DNA of 64,000 nt from Pseudo-nitzschia pungens (GCA_037355855.1 CM074767.1:2914001-2978000); one strand, 5' to 3'. Positions 41,150 through 51,193 are shown, numbered from the stretch's first letter. Numbers and translations: made by a program. Notes: generated by a model not told the origin, from the sequence alone.

Positions 41150-42400
41150 ATTCAGTTATTCAATGGTGACATCCATACTATTGGTGATTTTTGAATACTT
41201 CTTTTTGCATACTCTTGCCCATGCACAGGATGAGGAATATTCACACTGGAATCACAGAAATATTGGTCAGATTCATTCAGATATGTGATTTTACAGTATT
41301 TTCTAGTGAATTTTCCAGTAGTGGACCAAATATTAATTATTCAGTGGTGACACCCAAATTATAGGTGATTTTTGAATACTTCTTTTTGCATACTCTTGCC
41401 CATGCATAGGATGAGAAATATTCACATTGGAATCACACAAAGATTGGCCAGATTCATTCAGATATTTGATTTTACATTATTTTCTACTAAATTTTCCAGT
41501 AGTGGACCAAATATTAATTATTCAGTGGTGACACCCAAACTATTGGTGATTTTTGAATACTTCTTTTTGAATTCTCTTGCTCATGCATAGGATGAGGAAT
41601 ATTCACACCGGAATCACACAAATATTGGACAGATTCATTCAGATATTTGATTTGGTACTTTTTTCTAGTGAATTCCGCAGTAGTGGAACAAATATTAATT
41701 ATTCAGTGGTGACACCCATACCATTGGTGATTTTTGAATACTTCTTTTTGCATACTCTTGCCCATGCACAGGATGAGGAATATTCACACTGGAATCACAC
41801 AAATATTGGCCAGATTTGTTCAGGTATGTGATTTTACAGTATTTTCTAGTAAATGCTGCGGTACTGGACCAAATATTAATTATTCAGTGGTGACAACCAA
41901 ATTATTGGTGATTTTTGAATACTTCTTTTTGCATACTCTTGACCATGCACAGGATGAGGAATATTTACACTGGAATCACACAAAGATTGGCCACATTCAT
42001 TCAGATATGTGATTTGGTACTTTTTTCTAGTGAATTTTCCAGTAGTGGACCAAATATTAATTATTCAGTGGTGACACCCAAATTATAGGTGATTTTTGAA
42101 TACTTCTTTTTGCATACTCTTGACCATGCATAGGATGAGGAATATTCACACTGGAATCACACAAAGATTGGCCAGATTCATTCAGATATGTGATTTTACA
42201 GTATTTTCTAGTGAATTTTCCAGTAGTGGACCAAATATTAATTATTCAGTGGTGACACCCAAATTATAGGTGATTTTTGAATACTTCTTTTTGCATACTC
42301 TTGCCCATGCATAGGATGAGAAATATTCACATTGGAATCACACAAAGATTGGCCAGATTCATTCAGTTATTTGATTTGATGGTATATTCACTGAGGTAGT
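41150..42400 (+). repeat. 181-bp tandem repeat, seven units
   Basis: The phrase GGTGATTTTTGAATACTTCT recurs at about 41,183, 41,364, 41,545, 41,726, 41,907, 42,088 and 42,269, always 181 bp apart. Units differ by scattered substitutions but no length change. Short open frames with MHRMRNIHTGITQ are by-products. Confidence 0.95.
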
Positions 42401-43239
42401 AGTACTATTCTTGCTGCTTGTAGTAGTAGTACCACAGTTATACGCTGCTGCTACATACTACTGCAGTGCGTAGGTAGTAGTACATAAGAGGCAGTCAAAA
42501 ATTATGGCGCAGCGGGGCAGGCTCTCTGTGGTTTAGGTGGCGCGCGATATCACCATCAGCTTTCTACTGGTTTCTACTAGTATTACTTCAGTACGGTACA
42601 TACTACTAGTAGTAACTCTACTGCTAGTATCATGTAGAAGAAATCAATTCTCAGCAAATAAATGCATGACAGAAAATGCATGTGTCGTAAATCTTACTTC
42701 ACATAATTTTGGGTCGAAATGGAACAAGAAAGACGGCAACTGGAAATGGTAAGTGAACCACATCAAGGTTGGAGGAGGTATTAATAATGGATTTTGATTC
42801 GTCTAACTGTGCATCATTGACTTGCCTGCTTGCTCCTGATAGGCGGGAGGCGACAGCAACTGCTGATGAAATAGGATGCAACGGCAAATGAAATATAATG
42901 CAATGGTGAGTGAAGCACATCAAGATCTGGGGTATTGATAATGGATTTCAATTGTTCTAATTCTGAATTGAGTTGCCTGCTTGCTACTGATAGGGAAGAA
43001 TCAACTTTAGTAATGCGACGGGGCAACTGAAAAATGATGCGAAAAATGATGCGACGGGGCAACTGACACATCATATTGCGATCGCAAGACAAATATGATG
43101 GGATCGCAACTGACAAAATGATGCAATTGCAACTGATGAAATATGATGCGATGTGAGGAGACCTTTACTGGCAGTACAGATACCGGTATGGATGAAATTA
43201 TCACGATGACCATTATTTAAAAATCGTTTGAACCAAAAT
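42401..43239. other. Unassigned part of element II
   Basis: Contains AGTAGTAGTA-type simple sequence (42,395-42,620) and two diverged copies of a ~150-bp segment with GTGAACCACATCAAG / GTGAAGCACATCAAG (42,752 and 42,911) followed by TGCCTGCTTGCTCCTGATAGG-like sequence. Short ATGATGCGA words recur at 43,030-43,150. No gene. Confidence 0.65.
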
Positions 43240-43500
43240 TTGTGTGGTGTGCATGAGGACGAAGACGATCGGAGCAAAGAGCAACGACGATTTCAGAGAG
43301 GACAGCGAAGAGCAACAACAATTTCAGAGAGGAGGACGATTTCAGGGAGGACGATGAAGAGGAAGGCAATCGGAGCGAAGAGCAACGATGACTTCAGGGA
43401 GGACGAAGACGATCGAAGCGAGAAGCAACGACGCCTTCAAGGACGACGAAGACGATCGAAACGAAGAGCGACGACGATTTCAAGGACGACGAATTTGTGT
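43240..43500 (+). repeat. Purine-rich GACGAAGACGATCGG repeat
   Basis: Imperfect copies of GACGAAGACGATCGGAGC / GAAGAGCAACGACGATTTC. One frame reads Arg/Glu/Asp-rich, but the bias comes from the repeat. Confidence 0.8.
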
Positions 43501-43954
43501 GTGCGTGTGTGAGAAAATTGAACAGAGAATAAACAATTATTAGAGTAGTATCAATATTTATCAAAAGACTTATATTTTGCTTCATAGTGTTTCAAAATTT
43601 TTTTTCATGGGGGTCGCGATTCCTGGGCTTCGGGTAATAATTGTGATTTTTGTGATGAATTTCTTGAGGGGTGTGATGGGAAATACTTTGTGTCGGGATG
43701 AGAAATCAATTTTTGGGAGTGAATTTCTGCAACAGTCTCATAATATATAATGATGGTAGGGTCGGTAATAATGAGTCAGATTGAAAAAAAATTTGGGTCG
43801 AGTTTGAATTTTATTTTATTTTTTTCGTAATTTTCGTAATTGAGGTAGTTACTGGGTCGCGATTGGGGTTGCGAATCGCGAGAGGGCTACGAATGGAGCT
43901 ACGTCAAAATGAGCCAGGAATAAATCGCGACCCCCCTAAATAAATTCTTGGGAG
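43501..43954. other. Right subterminal region of element II, no gene
   Basis: AT-rich with TCGCGA words near 43,611, 43,856, 43,875, 43,924 and 43,957, and a GGGTCGAGTTTGAATT / GGGTCGGTAATAATG style of sequence. Candidate transposase-binding region (inference). Confidence 0.65.
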
Positions 43955-43978
43955 GGGTCGCGAACCAGTTTTCGGACG
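43955..43978 (-). repeat. Right 24-bp terminal inverted repeat of element II
   Basis: Ends CCAGTTTTCGGACG and is the reverse complement of 37,855-37,878. CT follows at 43,979-43,980. Confidence 0.88.
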
Positions 43979-45028
43979 CTGATGGTAAATTCTACAAGTT
44001 TATTGAGACAGCTACCAATCCTTCTGACAGACCTCTTCCCCCCTCCAAGCTCAAGACTGTTCGCCAGGCTAAGCACCGCCAAGCTAAATTTATTGAGAGC
44101 CATGAAACTGCTCCTGTTCTGGGGGTAGTTGATCTTGATCTTCCAGTTGACCTGGGCCAAGGGCTGGGTTTGAAGACACTGCGCAGTGTGCTTCTGGGTA
44201 TCAGAACCCGTGACAATTGGTCATGGCCTCTTTTTCTTTCTGTCGATACCAGTTCATACCGAGGCGAGATCCTTGCTTTGTACAATATCACTACCAAGGC
44301 TGAAGCAATGGCCATGTTGTCTTTCCTGCCTATTATACTGGAAGCTCATTATGGTTCTTGTGTTCGACAATGGTTCTCTTCTGAGTGCTTGACTGAAATG
44401 GAAGCTTACCATTGGGATGCTGCTGTCAATTGTGTTGTGGAAACTGAACCTGCTGCAGATCCAATGCAGGATGACTCTCTTCCCTTTTTTGGTGATGGGG
44501 ATGCAAGAGATTGGGAACTTGTTGATGATGACTTGTCAGTTGACCTTGCCCCAGACCTCACCTTTGATCTAGATCTGCACTTTAACCTCCAAGCCCGTGA
44601 TGACAGTGGTGGTGGAGGATTTGATGATTCTCAATCCATGGATACTTTAGCAACCGGTACTTCCAATCTCACTGATGTCCAGGCTTCAGCGCCTGCAGGT
44701 GGTGTTCCTCCTGGAGGTGATCCTTCCAATGTTGCCAAGGCTGATGCCTCTCCTGGTATTCCTCCTGAAGTTCCCCCTGCAGTTCCTGACCCTCCCCAGA
44801 ATGCCATGGCTGGTGACCTCCCTGTGGCCTCTCCTGATTCCTCAACTGCAGTTCCTGCTGCCGGTGGTGGGGACGACGCAGCCTCTGCATTGAGGCTTGG
44901 AGTTGCTGCAATTGCATTCACCTCCAGCCATGATGCTAGTGTCAGTGATTTGAGCCATGCCAATGTTTCCACCAAATCAGCTCCGGCAACTCTTCCATCC
45001 CTGCGACAGACTGGGTTTCCTTCTGATC

Positions 45029-48000
45029 ATGGTTAGATTTTCTGGTATGAGGTTTGATGGGATGCCTTCCACTCCAAATCCCATCAATGCTTCTACTGTT
45101 TCTCCCCTTTCCTCCTCCGACTCTTCCCCTGTCTCTCAGTTTGTCCAATTAACTCTTCATGGAGACTCTCTTGCTGCTAAGGATTCTGACAGTTTTGGTC
45201 ACTCCTTCCCTCAAGCACCATCCTATAACTCCACCATCATCACTTTCCAAAACATTGGACCACAGCGCAGAGCTGCCTTTATGTCCATGTCCAAGCACAA
45301 CTCCCGTCAATTTGTCAAGAGCAATGCCAGTGTGGCTCTTTTTGCTGAACATTGTTTGAATGAATCCAAACTCCTGCCATGTGATCTTTTCAATCGGCGC
45401 ATGAAGAATATCAGTCCCTCAAGTTTTTCCTACCTTGCCAACAACAAGCATGAAGCTTCTGACTGTTCATGGCTTCAGCCTGGTGGCACAGGGTTTTCCA
45501 TTGATCAACTGTTCAGTTCCCACAAGATTGCCCATGGGGCTGATCCTTCTGGTCTTGGAAGATGGTCCTTTGTCAAGTTTCAGGGCAGGGATGGTTACAC
45601 TGTCACTATGTTTTCTGCTTACTGCCCTGTTGAAAATGACAGGGATCTTGGTTCCGTCTGGAATCAACAGTACCGATACTATCAAGCAGCTGAAAATCTT
45701 TTCAGTCCCAACCCATGCATTCTCTTTCACAGGGATTTGACTGCTGCCCTTCAGGTCTGCCTGGGTGCAGGTGACCAGGTCATTCTTGGGATTGATCAAA
45801 ATGCTGATGTTAGGACTGATGGCTTGTCTTTTGAGCTCAAGGCTCTGGGTTTCAGAGAGGCCATTCTTACCCTGCATAGTAAGTCTTCTCCTCCTGCCAC
45901 TCACAACAGAAACACTACCAGAACACCAATTGATGCCATTTGGGTCTCTGAGAATGTTGATGTTCTCAGGGCTGGGTATTGTCCCTTTGGTGGTGCCTAT
46001 GGTATGGAATCTGACCACAGAATGCTTTGGATTGAAGTCTGTAATTGCAGCCTCATGGGCAAACACCTGCCACCTCCCGTGAGCTTCTCTCATTCCAAAC
46101 TCCAGTCCTCCCACCCTCATCTGCGCCAACGGTATTTCAAGCGTGTCAGGCACAGCTTTCTCAAGGCTGGAGTGTTTTCTCTCCAAGCTAAGCTGGAACA
46201 CCTCCTGGCTCAGTTTCAGTCTGGGGATATTTCTGTGCGCGCTGATCTCATCACCACATATGAAGTCCTCCATGAAACCTCCACCTCTCTCAGGCTCTCT
46301 GTTGAACAAAACCTTTGCCACACTAGAGCTGGTCTGGTTCCATGGTCCCCGAAGCTGCAAGTCTATCGTGATACAATTGAATTTTGGCGGCGTGTTGTTA
46401 AGCTGAGACAGGGTGTGTCCACCAGTCATACTGTTTTGAAAAGGCTGGCATGCAAGCTTTCTCTCTACAAAGGAGAACACAGTGATCTTTCCAGTGCTAT
46501 CCTCCACCTGAAACAAGCTTACAGGCAATACCGGGCAGTGAAAAAATTGGCCCCCTCATGGAGAGACTCCTTCAATCAAGGCCTGGTGGATGCACTTCTT
46601 GCTGAAGGCAAACCTCACAACCAGAATGCTTCCCAGATTCGTGCCAGGATGCGCAGGGAACGTCTTCAAAGAGAGCTTGGCCTTGCTGCTAGGTCTATTC
46701 GGGGACGTGTCAACAAGTCAGCTGTCTTGAGAGCTATTGCAGTTGGCCCTGATGGTGTTGAACAGGTCTTGGAGTCCCAGTCCACTATGGTTCCAGCTAT
46801 GGCTGAATCCAATGTCCGGCGTCAACAGCAGTGTCTTGGCACTCCCTCCATGACTCCCTCCTTCATTCACGATTTTGGCTACCTCGGCACAGCCCATGCT
46901 TCTGCTCAAGTTCTTGATGGCACATATAATCCTCCTCCTGCCACTGACAAATACCTGTCTGAATTTCTTTCTTGTCTCAAAGTCCCTGCCTCTATTCTGA
47001 GTTTGCCCCCCTTTGACTATTCAGTGTGTCCAGCTGACAATGCTGCTGCCTGGAAACGCCAGAGGGAACGCACAGCAAGTGAACCTTCTTGTTTGAGTTT
47101 TGCCCACCACAAGGCTTTTGCCCAGGATCCCCAGCTGAACAAGTTTGACACTCTACTGAGATCAGTCCCATTGATTGTTGGCTTCTCTCCTTCTGCCTGG
47201 CAGATCATCACGGATGTTGAGATCTTCAAGCAACCTGGTGAATATAGAGTGGATAAGATGAGGCTCATCCAGTTGATGTCTCCTGAGTTCCAAATCAACA
47301 ACAAAATGATTGGCAGACGCATTCTTGCCTACGCTGAACGTGCCAATGCAGTGGCTGTTGATCAACATGGAAGCAGGAAACACCACAAGGCCATCAACAC
47401 CTGCCTGAACAAGAAGCTCATCTGTGATGTGTTGAGGCAGAAGCGCAGATCTGGTGCTGTTGCTATGAATGATGCCAAGGGCTGTTATGATAGAATCTCT
47501 CATCCCATTGCAGGTCTCACTCTCCAGAGCTTTGGTGTTCCTGCACATGTGTGTGAAGTTCTTCTGTCTACTCTGCAACATGCTAAGCACCACATCAAAA
47601 CTGGCTTTGGTCGGTCAGGTCCTGTGTATGGTGATGAACCTGTTCCTCTCAGTGGTTGTGGCCAAGGCAATGGTATTGGTCCAACTCTTTGGGCTTTGGT
47701 GTCAACAATTGTCTTCCGAATGATGCAACAGGCTGGGCATGGTGTCCATCTTATCACTTCTTTGTCACTGCAACTGGTTTCTCTTGTGGGTTTTGCCTTT
47801 GTGGATGACACAGATTTGTTTTGTGCTGGCTCTGATTCCTCCACATCTGGTGAGGAATTAGCTGTTGACTTTCAGGAAGCTCTTGACCGGTGGGCTGGTG
47901 GGATTATTGCCACTGGTGGTGCTATTGAACCTGCCAAATCCTTCTGTTATTTGATTGATTTCAAATGGAATGGATCCGGTTGGGATTATCGTTCCATTGC

Positions 48001-50869
48001 TGACATGCCCGGTGACTTCTCCGTTGCTGACAAAAATGGCAATCGAGCTACCCTGGATCGATTTGAAGTTGACCATGCTGACAAGACCCTTGGGGTTTTT
48101 ATCTCCATGGATGGCAATGAGGAAGCCCAGATTGCTCATATGAAGTCCCAGTCTCAGTCTTTTGGCTCTCAACTCAGGGCTTCCAAGTGTGAGAAGCGCG
48201 CATCCCTCTACACCTTCAAGTATTCTTTCATGAAGTCTGTTGAATACCCCATGCCTGTCACGCAACTTGATGAGGCCACTTGGACTAAGATAATTCACCC
48301 AGCTCTTGTTCCTGTGCTGAATAAAGCAGGGATGTCACGGACATTTCCCAGACATGTGTTCTATGGTCCTTCCCTCTATCAAGGCTTTGGTTTCATTCAT
48401 CCCTACCTCCTCCAAGAGTTCAGTCATATTGCCACCCTCTTTCAGGAATCTGTCAGGTCCTCACAAACTGGTAGGATTCTCAGGCTAACTGCTGAGTCTC
48501 TCCGGCTGGAACTTGGCATTCCTCTCCATCTTGGTGTCACACCATATCATCCTTTTGCTTCCTATGTCACTCCTTGCTGGTACAAACATGTGTGGAAGTT
48601 TTTCTCTGTTCACCCTGTGAGCTTGTTTGAAGACTTCCCAGATCTTCCCCTGCTACGTTCCAATGACTGCTATCTCATGCAAGCCTTTGTCAACGCTGGC
48701 TTCAGAGGTGCTGACTTGTCCCTCTTGAATCACATGCGCATGTCACTCAAGGCTATCTCCCTTGCTGATATTTGTACTCCAGATGGGAAAAGACTCTCTC
48801 CGATGGCTTTCCAGCTGATATCCTCCAATCACTTGAGGGATCATCTTGACTGGCCGAGATGTCCTCCATCTTGGCCTCCAGCAGCACAGCGCTTATGGAC
48901 TAAAGCTCTTCAGACCAGTTTTCTTCCCCCCTGTCCACCCCCTGCAGCCAGGGCACTAGCTCCTTCTTTTCATCTTGGGCATTGGCTCTCTCCCCAGACG
49001 GCTTCTCTTTGGCCTTGGTTTATGTCTCTATCCACCAATAGAATATTCTTCAAAAATTCTACTGGCTGGATGGTGAGCATCTCCCAAGGCAGGGGCAGAT
49101 ACAGGGTCACTGCTGAAATCCTTTCTGACAAACCAGCCTGCGCTGATGTGTTTGTCTGCCCTGTTATTTGTGGCCAAGTTGTCCGCGTTGTTGGGTCTTC
49201 AGCCTTTGTTTCTGAACCTCCTGATACGAATCCTCTGGAGTACAATCCATTTGATTCTCTTCCAGACTCTCCGGCAGATGCCTTTGATGCACTCTGTGAG
49301 TCTCCAAGGGTACTTCTCCACAAATATTCCCTACCACAGGCTGGCTGTCAGCACCTTGCTGATGCTATCCAGAGTGGTACTGCCAGTGCTGTTTGTGATG
49401 GTTCATTTGATCCGGACCTTCTCAGAGGAACTTCTGCATTCGTTCTGTCACCTAATACCTCCACCAAGTCTGCTTCTTTGTTCCTCACTGGCTGTAATTT
49501 TGTCAGTGGATCCCCTGAGGATCAATCATCCTACAGGAGCGAACTGGCCGGTATCATTGGGGTTCTCACCTGTTGCACTGCTCTGGTGAGTGTCTTTGAT
49601 ATTGCTTCTGGCTCTATCAACATTGCCCTTGACGGTGACACAGCTCTCAAACAGGCTAAAGGATCTTGGCCATTAGTTATTTCCCAGAAGTCTTTTGATT
49701 ATGTTTATGTCATCCGCAACATGATTTCTGCCCTGCCAATCTCTGTGCACTTTCAGTGGGTTCAGGGCCATCAAGCTGGAATCTTTCTTGATTGGTGGGC
49801 CCTTCGCAATCATCAGGTTGACAGCATGGCAAAGGCCTTTCTCTCTGTCCATAGAGTTTCTGCCCATCACTATCCCAGACTTGTGTTTGAGCCCTGGGCA
49901 TTTTCTCTCAATGGATGCAAGTGTTCAAGGTTTGATCAAAATGCTTTGCATGTTGCCATTTCTGGTCCTCCTCTTCTTAAATATTGGCAGACCCACCATG
50001 ATATCCCCATTCCACAACCTGTTTTGGGTTCCATCCATTGGTGTGCCCATCTGTCTGCCTTCAAGCGACTCCCTCCTGGCATGCAAAGGTGGTTTGTCAA
50101 ATTTGCTTCTGGATGCATTGGTGTTGGCAACCAACTCCTCCACTACCAGTATCAGGATCACTCCCGGTGCCCATTGTGTGATGCAGACAACGAGAAGGTT
50201 TCTCATGTGCTCTCCTGCAAGGATCCTGGGGCTGTCAGGCACAGTGTGTCTGCCTTCAAGGGACCCCTGCAGAAAAGGCTTGAAGTTGAACAAACTGATC
50301 CATCATTGGTGGCTGCCATTGTGGATCTTCTCACCAGAGTTCGGAAGGGCCAGAACATTTATCCATCATCCTACTCACTTGCAATTGCTTCTGCTGTCAG
50401 GGCACAGAGGACTATTGGTTGGCACAACTGGCTCCTTGGTAGGTGGTCCCCTCGCTGGTACCAAATCCAGGCTGATTACTACTCCCACATTGGAAGCAAG
50501 CGATCTCCCAAACGCTGGGCTTCAGCTATCATCCATCAGTTCTTTCTTACCTCCTGGGATCTTTGGACCTACAGAAATGAACGACTCCACGGTCCTGGGG
50601 GAACCCTTGATGCTGAACAACACCAATCTCTTGATGCTTCCATCTCCTCTGAATTGGCAATTGGTGCCGCTGGTGCACTCCCCCAGTCACACTCCCTTTT
50701 ACAAACCCCTTTCCAAGTCCTACAAGGTTACACCCTGACTGCCAAGAGGCAGTGGCTTGCAACCATCTACCTTGCCAGGAAGCAGTATGCAGCACCTGTC
50801 CAACCTGTGCAGCCATACCAACGAGAGGCTGCTCTCCTCAGAGCCTGGCTTACTGGACCTCAGGGTTGA
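45029..50869 (+). CDS. LINE E ORF2: endonuclease, reverse transcriptase, RNase H
   Basis: An intact frame of 1,946 residues from the ATG at 45,029 (an upstream in-frame ATG lies at 44,957). It nicks target DNA and copies LINE RNA there. APE endonuclease lies at about 69-340: FQNIGP, FAEHCLN with the catalytic Glu, ILGIDQNAD, TPIDAIWVS and the terminal SDHRM. Reverse transcriptase lies at about 640-1,000: NDAKGCYDR near 813, GCGQGNGIGPTLWAL, and FVDD near 923. RNase H lies at about 1,454-1,600: CDGSFDP, YRSELAGI, ALDGDTAL and NHQVDSMAK, a full D-E-D-D set. A zinc module CPLCDADNEKVSHVLSC is near 1,714. It ends GPQG. The start codon overlaps the ORF1 stop as ATGGTTAG, so coupled termination-reinitiation is plausible. 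All catalytic residues I can check are present. Confidence 0.95.
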   Translation: MVRFSGMRFDGMPSTPNPINASTVSPLSSSDSSPVSQFVQLTLHGDSLAAKDSDSFGHSFPQAPSYNSTIITFQNIGPQRRAAFMSMSKHNSRQFVKSNASVALFAEHCLNESKLLPCDLFNRRMKNISPSSFSYLANNKHEASDCSWLQPGGTGFSIDQLFSSHKIAHGADPSGLGRWSFVKFQGRDGYTVTMFSAYCPVENDRDLGSVWNQQYRYYQAAENLFSPNPCILFHRDLTAALQVCLGAGDQVILGIDQNADVRTDGLSFELKALGFREAILTLHSKSSPPATHNRNTTRTPIDAIWVSENVDVLRAGYCPFGGAYGMESDHRMLWIEVCNCSLMGKHLPPPVSFSHSKLQSSHPHLRQRYFKRVRHSFLKAGVFSLQAKLEHLLAQFQSGDISVRADLITTYEVLHETSTSLRLSVEQNLCHTRAGLVPWSPKLQVYRDTIEFWRRVVKLRQGVSTSHTVLKRLACKLSLYKGEHSDLSSAILHLKQAYRQYRAVKKLAPSWRDSFNQGLVDALLAEGKPHNQNASQIRARMRRERLQRELGLAARSIRGRVNKSAVLRAIAVGPDGVEQVLESQSTMVPAMAESNVRRQQQCLGTPSMTPSFIHDFGYLGTAHASAQVLDGTYNPPPATDKYLSEFLSCLKVPASILSLPPFDYSVCPADNAAAWKRQRERTASEPSCLSFAHHKAFAQDPQLNKFDTLLRSVPLIVGFSPSAWQIITDVEIFKQPGEYRVDKMRLIQLMSPEFQINNKMIGRRILAYAERANAVAVDQHGSRKHHKAINTCLNKKLICDVLRQKRRSGAVAMNDAKGCYDRISHPIAGLTLQSFGVPAHVCEVLLSTLQHAKHHIKTGFGRSGPVYGDEPVPLSGCGQGNGIGPTLWALVSTIVFRMMQQAGHGVHLITSLSLQLVSLVGFAFVDDTDLFCAGSDSSTSGEELAVDFQEALDRWAGGIIATGGAIEPAKSFCYLIDFKWNGSGWDYRSIADMPGDFSVADKNGNRATLDRFEVDHADKTLGVFISMDGNEEAQIAHMKSQSQSFGSQLRASKCEKRASLYTFKYSFMKSVEYPMPVTQLDEATWTKIIHPALVPVLNKAGMSRTFPRHVFYGPSLYQGFGFIHPYLLQEFSHIATLFQESVRSSQTGRILRLTAESLRLELGIPLHLGVTPYHPFASYVTPCWYKHVWKFFSVHPVSLFEDFPDLPLLRSNDCYLMQAFVNAGFRGADLSLLNHMRMSLKAISLADICTPDGKRLSPMAFQLISSNHLRDHLDWPRCPPSWPPAAQRLWTKALQTSFLPPCPPPAARALAPSFHLGHWLSPQTASLWPWFMSLSTNRIFFKNSTGWMVSISQGRGRYRVTAEILSDKPACADVFVCPVICGQVVRVVGSSAFVSEPPDTNPLEYNPFDSLPDSPADAFDALCESPRVLLHKYSLPQAGCQHLADAIQSGTASAVCDGSFDPDLLRGTSAFVLSPNTSTKSASLFLTGCNFVSGSPEDQSSYRSELAGIIGVLTCCTALVSVFDIASGSINIALDGDTALKQAKGSWPLVISQKSFDYVYVIRNMISALPISVHFQWVQGHQAGIFLDWWALRNHQVDSMAKAFLSVHRVSAHHYPRLVFEPWAFSLNGCKCSRFDQNALHVAISGPPLLKYWQTHHDIPIPQPVLGSIHWCAHLSAFKRLPPGMQRWFVKFASGCIGVGNQLLHYQYQDHSRCPLCDADNEKVSHVLSCKDPGAVRHSVSAFKGPLQKRLEVEQTDPSLVAAIVDLLTRVRKGQNIYPSSYSLAIASAVRAQRTIGWHNWLLGRWSPRWYQIQADYYSHIGSKRSPKRWASAIIHQFFLTSWDLWTYRNERLHGPGGTLDAEQHQSLDASISSELAIGAAGALPQSHSLLQTPFQVLQGYTLTAKRQWLATIYLARKQYAAPVQPVQPYQREAALLRAWLTGPQG

Positions 50870-51175
50870 GTCCACTTTGTACCTTGGTTTTGTTTTCTGT
50901 TCCTGCTTCTCATCCTGTCCCATCCCTTTTGATACTGGATCTTATCCCAATATCTTCATTCCCATTTCACTTTCTCTCAAGTCCCTATTTTGTGGGACTT
51001 GCTTGTCTTTTTCCCTGCTTGATGTTCAAGGTTTGTTTGAAAATTTGTCGTTCTGCCACTTGGGGTCCTGACTCTATGATGGAGGCGACGTTAAAGTCTG
51101 GATACAGACTGAGTAATTTAGTTTCACCTTTGGTGATTAAAGTTATTTAAATACGTATATTAATTAATTAATTAA
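50870..51175 (+). other. LINE E 3' UTR with two hairpins and ATTA tail
   Basis: Contains AGTCTG-GATA-CAGACT (51,095-51,110) and CACC-TTT-GGTG (51,125-51,135) shortly before the tail TATATTAATTAATTAATTAA. The same two hairpins, with loop GTTA instead of GATA, are in the other LINE copies and in the short elements. They are the likely recognition signal for reverse transcriptase. Confidence 0.85.
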
Positions 51176-51193
51176 TTTTTGTCTTCTGTTCCT

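Larger units (their letters stand above)
37855..43978. mobile_element. TIR element II, 6.1 kb, no transposase, repeat-packed
   Basis: Perfect 24-bp inverted ends beginning CGTCCGAAAACTGG (37,855-37,878 and 43,955-43,978), flanked by CT on each side (37,853-37,854 and 43,979-43,980). Removing the element plus one CT restores CTCCCTGATGGT in ORF1, the phrase seen in an empty related copy at 25,462-25,475. Subterminal TCGCGAC words are dense: five within 37,870-37,920 and several in both orientations within 43,610-43,965. Inside are five different tandem arrays and no transposase or other protein. Ends and duplication do not match a superfamily I know, so it is an unassigned non-autonomous DNA-transposon-like element. 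Confidence 0.85.
34651..45036 (+). pseudogene. LINE E ORF1, interrupted by TIR element II
   Basis: The reading frame is 34,651-37,854 plus 43,981-45,036, about 1,420 codons, split by element II without loss of frame. ORF1 proteins of LINEs coat the RNA; no known domain is evident here. The order is a Pro/Ala/Ser repeat (34,806-35,620), Ser-rich and Gln-rich stretches (SGSQQQGSQQQ, about 36,200-36,270), a Cys/His/Trp-containing region (CFYGKGPCSGK, WAGCPSPTHFF, VYCQVFPDTPDW), a conserved block (RDMDLKYDHIQ, LLQTHPRF), then an acidic and Pro-rich C-terminus. The frame opens after TAA at 34,633; there is no in-frame ATG until 35,629, so either a non-ATG start is used or translation begins at 35,629, after the repeat. 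It ends at TAG 45,034-45,036, overlapping the ORF2 start. Confidence 0.82.
33323..51175 (+). mobile_element. Full-length LINE E (APE endonuclease, RT, RNase H)
   Basis: It is flanked by the perfect 18-bp duplication tttttgtcttctgttcct (33,305-33,322 and 51,176-51,193). Without the 6,124-bp TIR element II it is about 11.7 kb: a 1.3-kb leader, a long Pro/Ser-rich ORF1, an intact ORF2, a 300-bp 3' UTR with two hairpins, and an (ATTA)n tail. APE endonuclease plus RT plus RNase H places it in the I-like group of LINEs; the exact clade cannot be assigned by eye. The intact ORF2 and perfect duplication indicate a recent insertion. Confidence 0.93.

Noticed and set aside
41372..42012. Small frames with MHRMRNIHTGITQ
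   Set aside because: They repeat with the 181-bp satellite and shift frame from unit to unit.
43228..43512. Arg/Glu-rich 94-codon frame
   Set aside because: Purine-rich simple repeat; bias is explained by the repeat unit.
37855..43978. Polinton/Maverick or Helitron identity for element II
   Set aside because: No polymerase, integrase, capsid or helicase genes, no 5-6-bp duplication, and Helitrons lack terminal inverted repeats.
45467..46528. 353-codon minus-strand frame inside LINE ORF2
   Set aside because: Antisense to the endonuclease region; composition follows the sense codons.
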